Below are positions 1-8,310 of a DNA stretch of 35,450 nucleotides, in pieces. Source of the stretch: CAZJHD01 sp964545855 (lineage in GTDB: Bacteria; Planctomycetota; UBA1135; JACQFD01); contig CAZJHD010000045.1 in the NCBI GenBank assembly GCA_964545855.1, positions 1 to 35,450 on the forward strand. Reading direction: 5' to 3'. Every line of letters starts with the position of its first letter. Positions within the stretch are counted from its first letter, which is position 1. A program made the position numbers and the translations under genes. Below the pieces are notes generated by a model. The model was given only the letters and a program-made list of their open reading frames with translations. It made no database searches and was not told the origin of the DNA.

Positions 1-2
1 AG

Positions 3-134
3 AAGGCGCTCCGCGCGAAGGGTGCGCCGATCCGCGACTGGAGCGGCTGGATCCTGACCGGCGACCCGGGCGACGACCCCGAGCACACGCGTGATTCGCA
101 TCCGGCCAGCGCGCCGGCCTCGGGTGACCGATGA
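3..134 (+). CDS. 3' end of an unidentified gene (partial)
   Basis: An open frame enters from the left edge and ends at the TGA at 132-134, giving 43 residues. The readable part runs K-A-L-R-A-K-G-A-P, then W-S-G-W-I-L-T-G-D-P-G, then a polar Pro/Ser tail. The 'W-x-x-W-I-L-T-G-D-P' stretch resembles the end of CHAT-domain (caspase-like) proteins, where a conserved Trp/Phe patch and a G-D-P close the domain. That is a weak resemblance on a short fragment and the identity is open. The stop codon overlaps an ATG (ATGA, 131-134) that opens a short downstream frame. Confidence 0.5.
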   Translation, partial: KALRAKGAPIRDWSGWILTGDPGDDPEHTRDSHPASAPASGDR

Positions 135-235
135 TTTGCGCCGCGTTCTCCTTGCTCGCCGTCGTCCTCCAGGACTCGAATCCGGCGCCGGCGCCGCTGC
201 CTGCGACGCACGGCGACCCGTCGAATTCGAGCTGA
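131..235 (+). CDS. possible 34-residue exported peptide
   Basis: ATG at 131 overlaps the stop of the upstream gene (ATGA), an arrangement typical of translational coupling. The 34 codons begin with a hydrophobic stretch (M-I-C-A-A-F-S-L-L-A-V-V-L) and continue with a Pro/Ala/Ser-rich tail, ending at TGA 233-235. It looks like a signal-peptide-like N-terminus with almost no mature protein. It could be a real small exported peptide, a decayed gene start, or chance. There is no recognisable family. The next gene begins 33 bases downstream. Confidence 0.33.
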   Translation: MICAAFSLLAVVLQDSNPAPAPLPATHGDPSNSS

Positions 236-268
236 AACGTCCGGACGCGGGCCCGGCTGTGAGAGAGA

Positions 269-3200
269 GTGTTCGCCTTCGGCCGCCGACCCTCGCTTGC
301 CCTCGCTCTCGCCCTCGGATCGCTCATGACCCTCGCCCAGCGCGCCTCTGCCCAGATCGACTCCATCGAACGCGAGATGCAGGCGCAGGGGCTCTGGCAG
401 AAGGAGCCGCTCCCCGCGGAGGCGCTGCGGTTCGAGCGCGCCTTCGGGGCCGACACGCTCACGTTCTACCAGTGGCTCCAGTTCGTGCTGGTGCCGCGGG
501 TGCGCGGCCTCGTCGCCGAGGGCGGCGCGTTCCCGCGGACGAGCGAGGTCGCCGCCTACGCCGTGCGCGAGCTGGACGGCGACGATCGCGCGGCGGGGCT
601 CCTGCCGCTCCTCGCCGATTTCGATGCGCTCTTCGAGGGCACGCCCGACACGGAGAGCCCGCTCGGCGACGCGCGCGCGGCCTACGCGCGCTACCTCGAC
701 GCCATGCTCCGCGGCGACGAGGAGGCGGCGAAGGCACTGCTCACGCGCTCCTCGCTGGAGGGCGGCGAGCTCTCCCTGAGCGGCGGCATCGTCGACGGGA
801 GCTACGACATCGGCACGCCGAGCCGCGAGGGCGCGGAGGTGCTCATCCCTTCGACGCTGCGCGACGGCGAGAACACGCAGGAGATGACGGCGGTCCTCGT
901 GCAGGAGGACGGCGCGTGGAAGGTCGACCTCCGAGCGACCATGTTCCGCACGATCGGATTCGACCCCGAGGCGATGGTGGAGGGTCTCGGGAACGCCATG
1001 GCGGAGACCCTCGGCGGCGCCATGGGACAGCTCGGGGAGTCGCTCGCCGCGGGCATGGGCGCGCTCGCGGGCGGCGTGGCGCCGATCGCGCGGACGCCCG
1101 ACGGGCCCTCCGACGCGATGCGCGCGGCCATCGAGGAGTACGAGGCGGGCGACCTCGCGCGCGACGCCGAGAAGATCGCCGAGGCGCTCGGCCTCGAGGT
1201 GGAGATCGCGATCGACTGGGAGAGCGTCGGCGACCGGCCCGAGTGGGTGCGCAAGGTGAACTTCCAGGGAGTCGCCCAGGCGCGCTCGGCTCTCTGCCTG
1301 CTCCGCAACGAGAAGACGGCACGCGTCGCCGTCGCCGGGGAGCTCCGTCGCATCGTCGTGCGCAACGTCGCGAGCGAGAGCGCGCGGAGCTGCACGCTCG
1401 CCGGCGGAGAGCTGGAGCTCCGGCTCTGGCTCGGCGGCGTCCCGACCGGCTTCTCCTCCTCGGAGATCCAGCAGTGCCTGCGAGACGCGCTCGACCTGGA
1501 GGTGGGGCCGCTCGTCGCGAGCCTGCGCGATGGGTCGGTGCCCGCCCTGGAGAAGGAGCTGCGGCAACGCCTCCGATTCGGCGTGCGCGTCGAGGTGGAC
1601 TGGGATTCGTTCCTCCGGCTGCCGTCGGTGCGCGACCGCCTCGCGGCGCTCCGCTCCCTCGAGTCCGACCACCTGCGCCACCTCGGCTATCTCCTGCGCG
1701 AGGCGAACGAGAAGGTGCCGCTCCAGGGGAAGCTCGCGACCGTGCGCTACGAGCACGCCGACGATCCCTCGGAGCGGGATCTCCGCGCCGACGGCGACGT
1801 GCTCACGCTGCGGATGCACCTCGTCGGGAAGGGGGGCGCCTACGGGGTCTCGGATCTGGAGCGCCAGCTCCCCGCCGTCGCGGCGAGCCTCGGACGATTC
1901 GGCGACGTGCCGGCGCTCGATCCGGCGGAGACGGCGCGGTGGCGGTTCCCCGATTGGGTGAAGGACTACCGCGAGCGTTGCGTGCCCGTCGAGACCGCAT
2001 GGCTCGGCGAGCTCGTGCAGCGCCCGATCGGCATCGAGGTGGACTGGACGGGCCTCGCGGGCGACCTCGCGGCGGCGCGCAATCTGCGGAAGCACGGCCT
2101 GCGACGGCTCACGGCGGCCGTCGCGCTGCTCGTCCGGAAGGAGGGCTCGAAGGAGACGCTCGCGGAGGCGGTGGGCGAAGTGCGCCTGCGCTTCGTGGCC
2201 TCGCCGGAGGCGAAGCGCTGCCGCATCGCCGACGGCGCGCTCTCGCTCGATCTGTGCGTGGCGGCGGGCGAGGCGGGGACGTTCACGGAGTCGGAGCTCG
2301 CGACGCGGCTCGAGAACGAGCTCGGCATCCCCCTTCGTCCCCACCTCGACGACCTGCGCCGGCGGGCCGCCACTTGGGAGAAGCGTCTCCGCGACGAGCA
2401 CCTCCCCGGGATCCGCATCGAGGTGGACTGGCGGACCTTCTTCTCGCACGCGGACATGGACCGGAACCTCTTCGGAGTGCACCTCCTCCGCGAGCACGGC
2501 ATCGACGCCGGCTACTACGCGCTGAGCGGGCTCGCCGAGCGCGATGACGCCTTCGCGGCGCGGGCGCGACGCCGCGTCCGGGTGCTGCGCCTCGAGCACG
2601 CGACGGAGCCGGGGCGGCGCGAGATCGTGGCCGAGGGGAACACCCTCGTGTACCGGCTCTTCGTCCACGAGGGCTACGACGGCTACCTCACGATCGAGGA
2701 GATCGAGGAGCGCGTGCCGCGCCTCGTCGACCGCATGCGCGAGATCGAGGGCTTCCCGGAACCGGAGCCCGCGCTGCGGGCGGAGGCGCCCGACGACGAC
2801 GCGCGGGCCGAGGCGCGAGACGAGCCGCGGGACGACGACGACGAGCCGTCCGATGCGAGCGCGGAGTCGTTCCGGCAGGTCCTCCAGGTCGCGCAGGAGC
2901 AGATCCTCCCGCAGCTCGGCGCGACGCTGCAGGCCTACCTGGGCCGGCTCGTCGAGGTCGATCTCGACGTCCCGAGCCTGCGGAGCGACCCCGAGGCGCT
3001 GATGGAGGTCGCGCAGATCGGATTCGGCGCCGCGGTCCAGGCGCTCGCGCCCATCGCCATGGACCCTGTCGGGAAGGTCCGTCTCGCGCAGAGCCTGAGC
3101 CGCGTGCAGCTGCGGCGAGCCGCCCCGGGCGCACCGCCGAGCGCGGCGCTCGACGACGGCGTGCTCCGCATCGTCGTCGTCTGCGAGGGTGGGACGACGG

Positions 3201-3505
3201 CCGGTCCCGATCCGGAGGCGCTGCACGCGCGGATCGTGGCGCGCATCTCCGGCGAGCCGCCGGCCGGTCCGGCGTCGCGCGGTGCCTCGAAGGAGCCCGC
3301 ACCGAAGAAGCCCGCCGCGAAGAAGGGCCCGGCTCCGAAGGCGCCCGCGTCTCCGAAGAGCGCTGCCGCGAAGGGAAGCGCTGCGAAGAAGACGACGGCG
3401 AAGAAGCCCGCGGCCCGGAAGGCGTCGAGCCCGAGGACCGCGGCGAAGAAGCCGCCGTCGGCCGGCCGCACGAAGCCGAAGAACACGAAGCCCAAGAAGA
3501 AGTGA
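269..3505 (+). CDS. exported YqcC-like / NTF2-like multidomain repeat protein with Lys-rich tail
   Basis: 1078 residues from a GTG start preceded by a purine-rich GAGAGAGA. A signal peptide is clear (residues 1-28, cleavage after A-S-A). Residues about 30-125 match the YqcC-like (DUF446) family well: G-L-W, then D-T-L-x-F-x-Q-W-L-Q-F-V-L-x-P-R, ending D-A-L-F. Residues about 135-222 look like an NTF2-like fold ending in a G-x-W-K-V-D strand. Residues 230-272 are Gly/Met-rich with GxxxG spacing. Then come repeated domains that open with (V/I)-E-(V/I)-x-(V/I)-D-W at D316, D444, D592 and D720, with a weaker fifth at D898. The last 75 or so residues are Lys/Ala/Pro-rich, like a histone H1 tail. 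YqcC proteins are normally about 100-residue cytoplasmic proteins, so this exported fusion is unusual. Function unknown. The stop overlaps a possible GTG of the next gene. Confidence 0.9.
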   Translation: MFAFGRRPSLALALALGSLMTLAQRASAQIDSIEREMQAQGLWQKEPLPAEALRFERAFGADTLTFYQWLQFVLVPRVRGLVAEGGAFPRTSEVAAYAVRELDGDDRAAGLLPLLADFDALFEGTPDTESPLGDARAAYARYLDAMLRGDEEAAKALLTRSSLEGGELSLSGGIVDGSYDIGTPSREGAEVLIPSTLRDGENTQEMTAVLVQEDGAWKVDLRATMFRTIGFDPEAMVEGLGNAMAETLGGAMGQLGESLAAGMGALAGGVAPIARTPDGPSDAMRAAIEEYEAGDLARDAEKIAEALGLEVEIAIDWESVGDRPEWVRKVNFQGVAQARSALCLLRNEKTARVAVAGELRRIVVRNVASESARSCTLAGGELELRLWLGGVPTGFSSSEIQQCLRDALDLEVGPLVASLRDGSVPALEKELRQRLRFGVRVEVDWDSFLRLPSVRDRLAALRSLESDHLRHLGYLLREANEKVPLQGKLATVRYEHADDPSERDLRADGDVLTLRMHLVGKGGAYGVSDLERQLPAVAASLGRFGDVPALDPAETARWRFPDWVKDYRERCVPVETAWLGELVQRPIGIEVDWTGLAGDLAAARNLRKHGLRRLTAAVALLVRKEGSKETLAEAVGEVRLRFVASPEAKRCRIADGALSLDLCVAAGEAGTFTESELATRLENELGIPLRPHLDDLRRRAATWEKRLRDEHLPGIRIEVDWRTFFSHADMDRNLFGVHLLREHGIDAGYYALSGLAERDDAFAARARRRVRVLRLEHATEPGRREIVAEGNTLVYRLFVHEGYDGYLTIEEIEERVPRLVDRMREIEGFPEPEPALRAEAPDDDARAEARDEPRDDDDEPSDASAESFRQVLQVAQEQILPQLGATLQAYLGRLVEVDLDVPSLRSDPEALMEVAQIGFGAAVQALAPIAMDPVGKVRLAQSLSRVQLRRAAPGAPPSAALDDGVLRIVVVCEGGTTAGPDPEALHARIVARISGEPPAGPASRGASKEPAPKKPAAKKGPAPKAPASPKSAAAKGSAAKKTTAKKPAARKASSPRTAAKKPPSAGRTKPKNTKPKKK

Positions 3506-3525
3506 CGGACGGCGCGCGCCGCGCG

Positions 3526-4185
3526 ATGATCGCGCGCATGCCCGCCGCCCGCCGCGCCGCGAAGACCAAGACCGTCTCCAAGGGGCCGAAACGGAAGGGA
3601 CCGGCCCCCGCTCGCACCGCGACGCCGCGGGCCGGCGGCATCGCCGACGCGGCGGTGCGCGCGGCCACCGGCAAGGGCTGGAAGGACTGGTTCGCGATGC
3701 TCGACGGCGCCGGCGCGCGGAAGCTCGATCACAAGGGGATCGTCACCATCGTCGCGAAGCGCGCCGACCCGGGCCCCTGGTGGCGGCAGATGGTGACCGT
3801 CGCCTACGAGCAGGAGCGCGGGCTCCGGAAGAAGCATCAGAAGCCCGATGGCTTCAGCGTGAGCCGCAGCCGCACGGTGGCGGCTCCCGCGGCGCGCGTC
3901 TTCGCGGCGTGGCGCGAGCCCCGGCGGCGCGTGCGGTGGCTTCCCGGTGAAGCCCCGACGATCCGGAGAGCGACGCCGCACCGGACGCTGCGGATCACAT
4001 GGTCCGACGGCACGAGCGACGTCGACGTGCACCTCTGGCCGAAGGGAGCCGCTCGGACGCAGGTGAGCGTGCAGCACTCGAAGCTCCCGAGCGCCGCCGC
4101 GGGAGAGCGCATGAAGAAGCTCTGGGGACGCGCGCTCGAGGCGCTCGCCGCCGCCGTCGCGGTCGGCGTGGCGCGCGGCCGGTGA
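3526..4185 (+). CDS. DUF4287 plus SRPBCC-type protein
   Basis: Start is uncertain: GTG 3502 overlaps the previous stop, and ATGs lie at 3526 and 3538; I use 3526. The first 35 or so residues are Lys/Arg/Pro-rich and probably disordered. A DUF4287-like domain follows (G-W-x-D-W-F, then G-I-V, then W-W-x-Q-M-V-T-V-x-Y-E-Q-x-R-G-L and H-Q-x-P-D-G-F). After that comes an SRPBCC/AHSA1-like half (S-R-T-V-A-A-P-A-x-x-V-F-A-A-W ... W-S-D-G-T ... V-x-V-Q-H-S-K-L). The same two-part order is common in uncharacterised bacterial proteins. The SRPBCC fold binds hydrophobic ligands, but the ligand here is unknown. The stop overlaps the GTG of the next gene, suggesting coupled translation. Confidence 0.88.
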   Translation: MIARMPAARRAAKTKTVSKGPKRKGPAPARTATPRAGGIADAAVRAATGKGWKDWFAMLDGAGARKLDHKGIVTIVAKRADPGPWWRQMVTVAYEQERGLRKKHQKPDGFSVSRSRTVAAPAARVFAAWREPRRRVRWLPGEAPTIRRATPHRTLRITWSDGTSDVDVHLWPKGAARTQVSVQHSKLPSAAAGERMKKLWGRALEALAAAVAVGVARGR

Positions 4186-5015
4186 GCGAGAGCCGTGGCG
4201 CGCCGCCTCTCGGCGCGTCGCTCCGCGCGCGGCTGCTCCTCTTCGGCGTCGCCATCGCCGCGATCGCGTCGGCGTTCCTCTGGCTCCCCGTGCGCGACCT
4301 CTCGGAGCGCGCGCTCGAGGGACTCGCGGGGCTCGGAGCCTGGGGACCGGTCCTCGTGGGTGTGCTCTACGTGCCCGCCACCCTCGCCGGCTTCCCCTGC
4401 TCGTGGATCACCCTCGGATCGGGGTTCCTCTTCGGCGGCGGCCCCACGGCGCTGGCCGTCGTGGCGGGCAGCAACATCGGAGCGAACGCGGCCTTCCTCC
4501 TCGGACGCGGAATCGCACGCCGGCCCGTCGAGGCCTGGGTCGCCGCGCGGCCGCGATTCGCGGCGATCGATCGCGCCGTCGCGCGCGAGGGCTTCCGGGT
4601 GGTGCTGCTGCTGCGGCTCACGCCCCTCGTTCCCTACAACCTGCTGAACTACGCGCTCGGGACGACGCGGGTCCGGCTCGCCGTGCATGCCCTCGCGACG
4701 GCCCTCGGGATGCTGCCGGCGACGCTGCTGAATGCCTACCTCGGCGCCGGCGCGCGCGACCTCGCCTCGGTCCTCTCGGCCGAGTCGCTGGAGGGCGCCG
4801 CCGGGACCGCGTCGGCGCGGATCCTCCTCGTCGTGCGGATCGGCGCGTTCCTGCTCTTGACGGTCGTCACGGCGCGCATGGCGCGGCGGATCCTCCGTGG
4901 CGAGGGGCTCGAGCCGGTGGAAGGGGCCGCAGGGGTGTCCGCCGAGGCGCGGCCGGCGGGGGAGCCCGGAAGAAATCCTCGCCCCGGTGGAGGCATCGAG
5001 CCGATCCGTCGTTAG
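4182..5015 (+). CDS. TVP38/TMEM64 (DedA-like, VTT domain) membrane protein
   Basis: 277 residues from GTG 4182, which overlaps the upstream TGA (GTGA). The N-terminus has a transmembrane segment (about 16-36). The VTT core follows: V-P-A-T-L-A-G-F-P at 64-72, then G-S-G-F-L-F-G-G-G (79-87), a long Gly/Ala helix N-I-G-A-N-A-A-F-L-L-G-R, and R-L-T-P-L-V-P-Y-N-L-L-N-Y at 145-157. This is the standard pattern of TVP38/DedA proteins, which are membrane proteins tied to lipid transport, including flipping of lipid carriers in characterised members. A C-terminal transmembrane helix precedes a polar Gly/Pro tail. The specific substrate is not predictable. The desaturase gene next to it also concerns membrane lipids. 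Confidence 0.9.
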   Translation: MSESRGAPPLGASLRARLLLFGVAIAAIASAFLWLPVRDLSERALEGLAGLGAWGPVLVGVLYVPATLAGFPCSWITLGSGFLFGGGPTALAVVAGSNIGANAAFLLGRGIARRPVEAWVAARPRFAAIDRAVAREGFRVVLLLRLTPLVPYNLLNYALGTTRVRLAVHALATALGMLPATLLNAYLGAGARDLASVLSAESLEGAAGTASARILLVVRIGAFLLLTVVTARMARRILRGEGLEPVEGAAGVSAEARPAGEPGRNPRPGGGIEPIRR

Positions 5016-5062
5016 GCTTCCGCGTCCTTTTTCTCGACCGCGCCGGCCTGCTGAACCCGCTG

Positions 5063-6022
5063 ATGCTCGAAACGACCGCGTCCCTGCCCGCGGAACGGCT
5101 CCCCCTGAAAGCCGTCCCCTTCGTCCTCTTCCATCTCGCGGCGATCCCGGTCGCGATCTTGGCGGGCTTCTCCTGGACCGCCCTCGCCTGGCTGGTGGGG
5201 ATGTACTACGGGCGGATGCTCTTCGTCTGCATCGCCTACCACCGCTACTTCTCGCACCGGACTTTCCAGACGGGGCGGATCCGGCAGTTCCTCCTCGCCT
5301 TCTGCGCGGAGACGACGGTGCAGAAGGGCGTGCTCTGGTGGGCGGCCCACCACCGCCGCCACCACCGGTTCAGCGACCAGCAGGGCGACCCGCACTCGCC
5401 CATCCTCCGCGGCTTCTGGTGGTCGCACGTCGGCTGGATCGTCTCGAAGACGACGGACGAGACGGAGTTCGACCGCATCAAGGACTTCGCGCGCTTCCCC
5501 GAGCTGCGCTTCCTGAACACGCACTACTGGCTCCCGCCCACGGTCCTCGCCGTGGCGCTGTTCCTCGTCGGCGGCTGGACGGCCTTCGCCTGGGGCTTCG
5601 TCGTGAGCACGGTCGTCCTCTGGCACGGCACCTTCACGATCAACTCGCTCGCTCATGTGATCGGACGGCGCCGCTTCGAGACCACCGACGAGAGCCGCAA
5701 CTCCCTGCTCCTCGCGCTCATCACCTGCGGCGAGGGTTGGCACAACAACCACCATCGCCACCAGCACTCGGCGGCCCAGGGCTTCTATTGGTGGCAGGTG
5801 GACTTCGCCTACTACGTGATCCGCGCCGCCGCCTGGCTCGGCCTCGTGCGCAACGTCGTGAAGCCGACGCCCGACATCCTCGAGGAGGGTCGGCGCGGGA
5901 TCGTCCTGCGCCCCGCGACGGTCGGAGCGGGGCCCCTGCAGTCCCTGGAGGCGGAGCCCGCCCTCGTGATCGACGTGCCCGGCGCCCTGCCGCGGCCGGT
6001 CGCCGTCGCGGCGGCCGACTGA
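5063..6022 (+). CDS. fatty acid desaturase (stearoyl-CoA delta-9 desaturase type)
   Basis: 319 residues from ATG 5063. This is a membrane di-iron desaturase of the acyl-CoA delta-9 type. Three histidine boxes are intact: H-R-Y-F-S-H at 60-65, H-R-R-H-H at 97-101 and H-N-N-H-H at 227-231. They hold the two irons that insert a double bond into a saturated acyl chain using O2 and an electron donor. Two hydrophobic hairpins flank the boxes (about 18-55 and 155-190). The family signature near the second box (D-Q-Q-G-D-P-H-S-P) is present. No cytochrome b5 or ferredoxin domain is fused, so electrons must come from elsewhere. The open frame extends upstream, but ATG 5063 gives the usual family length and start. 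Confidence 0.93.
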   Translation: MLETTASLPAERLPLKAVPFVLFHLAAIPVAILAGFSWTALAWLVGMYYGRMLFVCIAYHRYFSHRTFQTGRIRQFLLAFCAETTVQKGVLWWAAHHRRHHRFSDQQGDPHSPILRGFWWSHVGWIVSKTTDETEFDRIKDFARFPELRFLNTHYWLPPTVLAVALFLVGGWTAFAWGFVVSTVVLWHGTFTINSLAHVIGRRRFETTDESRNSLLLALITCGEGWHNNHHRHQHSAAQGFYWWQVDFAYYVIRAAAWLGLVRNVVKPTPDILEEGRRGIVLRPATVGAGPLQSLEAEPALVIDVPGALPRPVAVAAAD

Positions 6023-6038
6023 CGCGGCGAGGCTCGGT

Positions 6039-6545
<507 letters not shown>

Positions 6546-6647
6546 GGCGCCACCATGCGCTGCGGTGCGGCTCGGAGGAAGGGACCGCGCGCGCCCGCGC
6601 GGAGCCCCTGGTAGAAAAGGACTCGTCTCCAACCGTCGAGGCATCCC

Positions 6648-7277
6648 ATGAGCGCCGTCTCCACCTCCTACGTCCGTGCTCGCCAGCGCGTCCTCGCCGA
6701 CCACATCGCTCGCGAGCAGGCGATCACCCGATTCGTCGTCGAGTCCTGTCCGGAGAAGAAGCTCTCCTACAAGCCCCACCGCCGCAGCATGGGGTTCGCC
6801 CAGCTCGCGCAGCACCTGATGCTCGCCGGCGACTTCTTCTTCGGAGTGATCGAGAAGGGGAAAACGCCCGCCATGGGCGAGGGCGTTGAGCCGGCACCGC
6901 CGAAGTCGCGGCGCGCGCTGATGAAGCTCTTCGATTCGCTCGCCGAGACGAACGTGAAGCGCTTCCGTCGGCTCTCGGCGAAGAAGCTCACGAAGACGAT
7001 CGACTTCTTCGGTGTCTACCGGCCGACGGGCATCGAGCTCGCCGAGTGGCACGTGACCCACCTGATCCACCACCGCGGCCAGCTCTCGGTCTACCTCCGC
7101 ACCATGGGCGCCACGGTGCCCTCCATCTACGGGCCGAGCAGCGACGTCGACTTCGAGGGGATGATGAAGCAGGATCGCGAGCTCGAGCGGCGGCTCGGCG
7201 GGTCGCGCAAGCGCAAGGGTGCGGCGAAGCGAGCGACGAGTCGTGCGGACCGGCGACGCGCCTCCACCGGCCGCTGA
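6648..7277 (+). CDS. DinB-like metal-binding protein
   Basis: 209 residues from ATG 6648. It fits the DinB/YfiT four-helix family: an N-terminal helix with H56 (A-Q-L-A-Q-H-L) and a later helix with E-W-H-V-T-H-L-I-H-H-R-G-Q, where H138 and H142 complete a likely three-histidine metal site. The ending Y-L-R-x-M-G-x-x-V-P-x-x-Y-G is typical. Members include thiol transferases that use bacillithiol or mycothiol, and many of unknown role. The last 30 or so residues are a Lys/Arg-rich tail, recalling the basic extensions on the 269-4185 genes. The gene is divergent from the SEC-C gene across 102 bases. Confidence 0.88.
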   Translation: MSAVSTSYVRARQRVLADHIAREQAITRFVVESCPEKKLSYKPHRRSMGFAQLAQHLMLAGDFFFGVIEKGKTPAMGEGVEPAPPKSRRALMKLFDSLAETNVKRFRRLSAKKLTKTIDFFGVYRPTGIELAEWHVTHLIHHRGQLSVYLRTMGATVPSIYGPSSDVDFEGMMKQDRELERRLGGSRKRKGAAKRATSRADRRRASTGR

Positions 7278-7303
7278 CCGGGGGTCATCGCGCGATCGGT
7301 CAT

Positions 7304-8296
7304 TCAGATTCCGATCGGAGGCGGCGGAAGCCCGAATGCTTGCGCGGCGTCGGCGACGGCTCCGCGGATCGCCGCCACGAAGCGGAAGGGCGCGAAGAGC
7401 TCCGCGGCCCGACGCCGCGCGGCCTCGCCGAGACCGCGTGCGAGCTCCCGATCCGCCAGGAGCGCACGCGCGTGGGCGGCGAGCTCCTCGGGGTCGTCCG
7501 AGAGCCAGCCGCTCACGCCGTGCTCGATGGGCGAGGTGGGATGCCGGTTGCCGAGGACGGGGAGCCCCGCCGCCATGGCCTCGGCCGTCGCCATGTTGTG
7601 CCCGTCCTCGAGAGCCGGATCGGCCGTGTGCACCCAGAACCGGTGGCGCGCGAGGAGATCGCGGAGGTCGTCGAAGGAACGGCTCGGCTCGATGCCCGGC
7701 ATGTCGGGATTGAGGCCGACGATCCGCACCGGCAGGCCGCCGAAGGCCCGCTCGTGGAAGTCCCAGAGCAGCGTCGCGCGCTTCGCCGTGATCTGGCTCG
7801 CGACGCGCAGCCCGCACGCGACCTCGCCGGTCCAGGGCCGACGGCTCGCTGGATCGATCGCGAAGGGCACGAGGGGCGCATCGGGGAAGCCCCAGCTCTC
7901 GGCCTTCCGCCGCGAGACGGCGACGACGTGGGCGCGCGCTCCGCGGACGAAGGCGTGGACGCTCTCGAGGTAGCCGGCCGGCGGCGCATGGAGATGGTCC
8001 TGCCGCGCGCGGTGCGCGAGATGGACATGCAGCACGAGCACCTTCGGCGCGCGGATCGTCCGCACGTCGACGAGATCCTGCGGGCTGTGGACGATGACGC
8101 AGGTCCAGGGCTCGGGGCTGTCGCGGGCCTCCTCGAGGGAGAGGAGCCTCGCGCCGCGGGGGACGGGCCGCACGCGCTCGTCCCAGCGGGCGACGGGGCG
8201 GCCCGGGAGGCCGTCGACGACGTCGAAGGGCTCTCCGAGGAGGCCGAGCTGATGCACCCAGGCCTCGTGGCAGTTGAGCGTGAGGATCCGTCCCAC
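7304..8296 (-). CDS. glycosyltransferase (GT4-like, GT-B fold)
   Basis: 330 residues from GTG 8296. The N-terminal half is degenerate but begins R-I-L-T-L-N-C-H-E-A-W. The C-terminal half carries the GT4 nucleotide-sugar site: an E/D at 230-231 and E239 in E-D-G-H-N-M-A-T-A-E-A-M-A-A-G-L-P-V, then I-E-H-G-V-S-G-W-L and an R-A-L-L-A-D-R helix. This fits a retaining transferase that moves a sugar from a nucleotide donor to a glycan or lipid; donor and acceptor are unknown. The open frame extends upstream but that part overlaps the methyltransferase gene. GTG 8296 lies 14 bases after the methyltransferase stop, so it is last in a three-gene operon. It is convergent with the DinB gene, 26 bases apart. 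Confidence 0.87.
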   Translation of the reverse strand: MGRILTLNCHEAWVHQLGLLGEPFDVVDGLPGRPVARWDERVRPVPRGARLLSLEEARDSPEPWTCVIVHSPQDLVDVRTIRAPKVLVLHVHLAHRARQDHLHAPPAGYLESVHAFVRGARAHVVAVSRRKAESWGFPDAPLVPFAIDPASRRPWTGEVACGLRVASQITAKRATLLWDFHERAFGGLPVRIVGLNPDMPGIEPSRSFDDLRDLLARHRFWVHTADPALEDGHNMATAEAMAAGLPVLGNRHPTSPIEHGVSGWLSDDPEELAAHARALLADRELARGLGEAARRRAAELFAPFRFVAAIRGAVADAAQAFGLPPPPIGI

Positions 8297-8310
8297 GGCG
8301 GGACGCGAGG

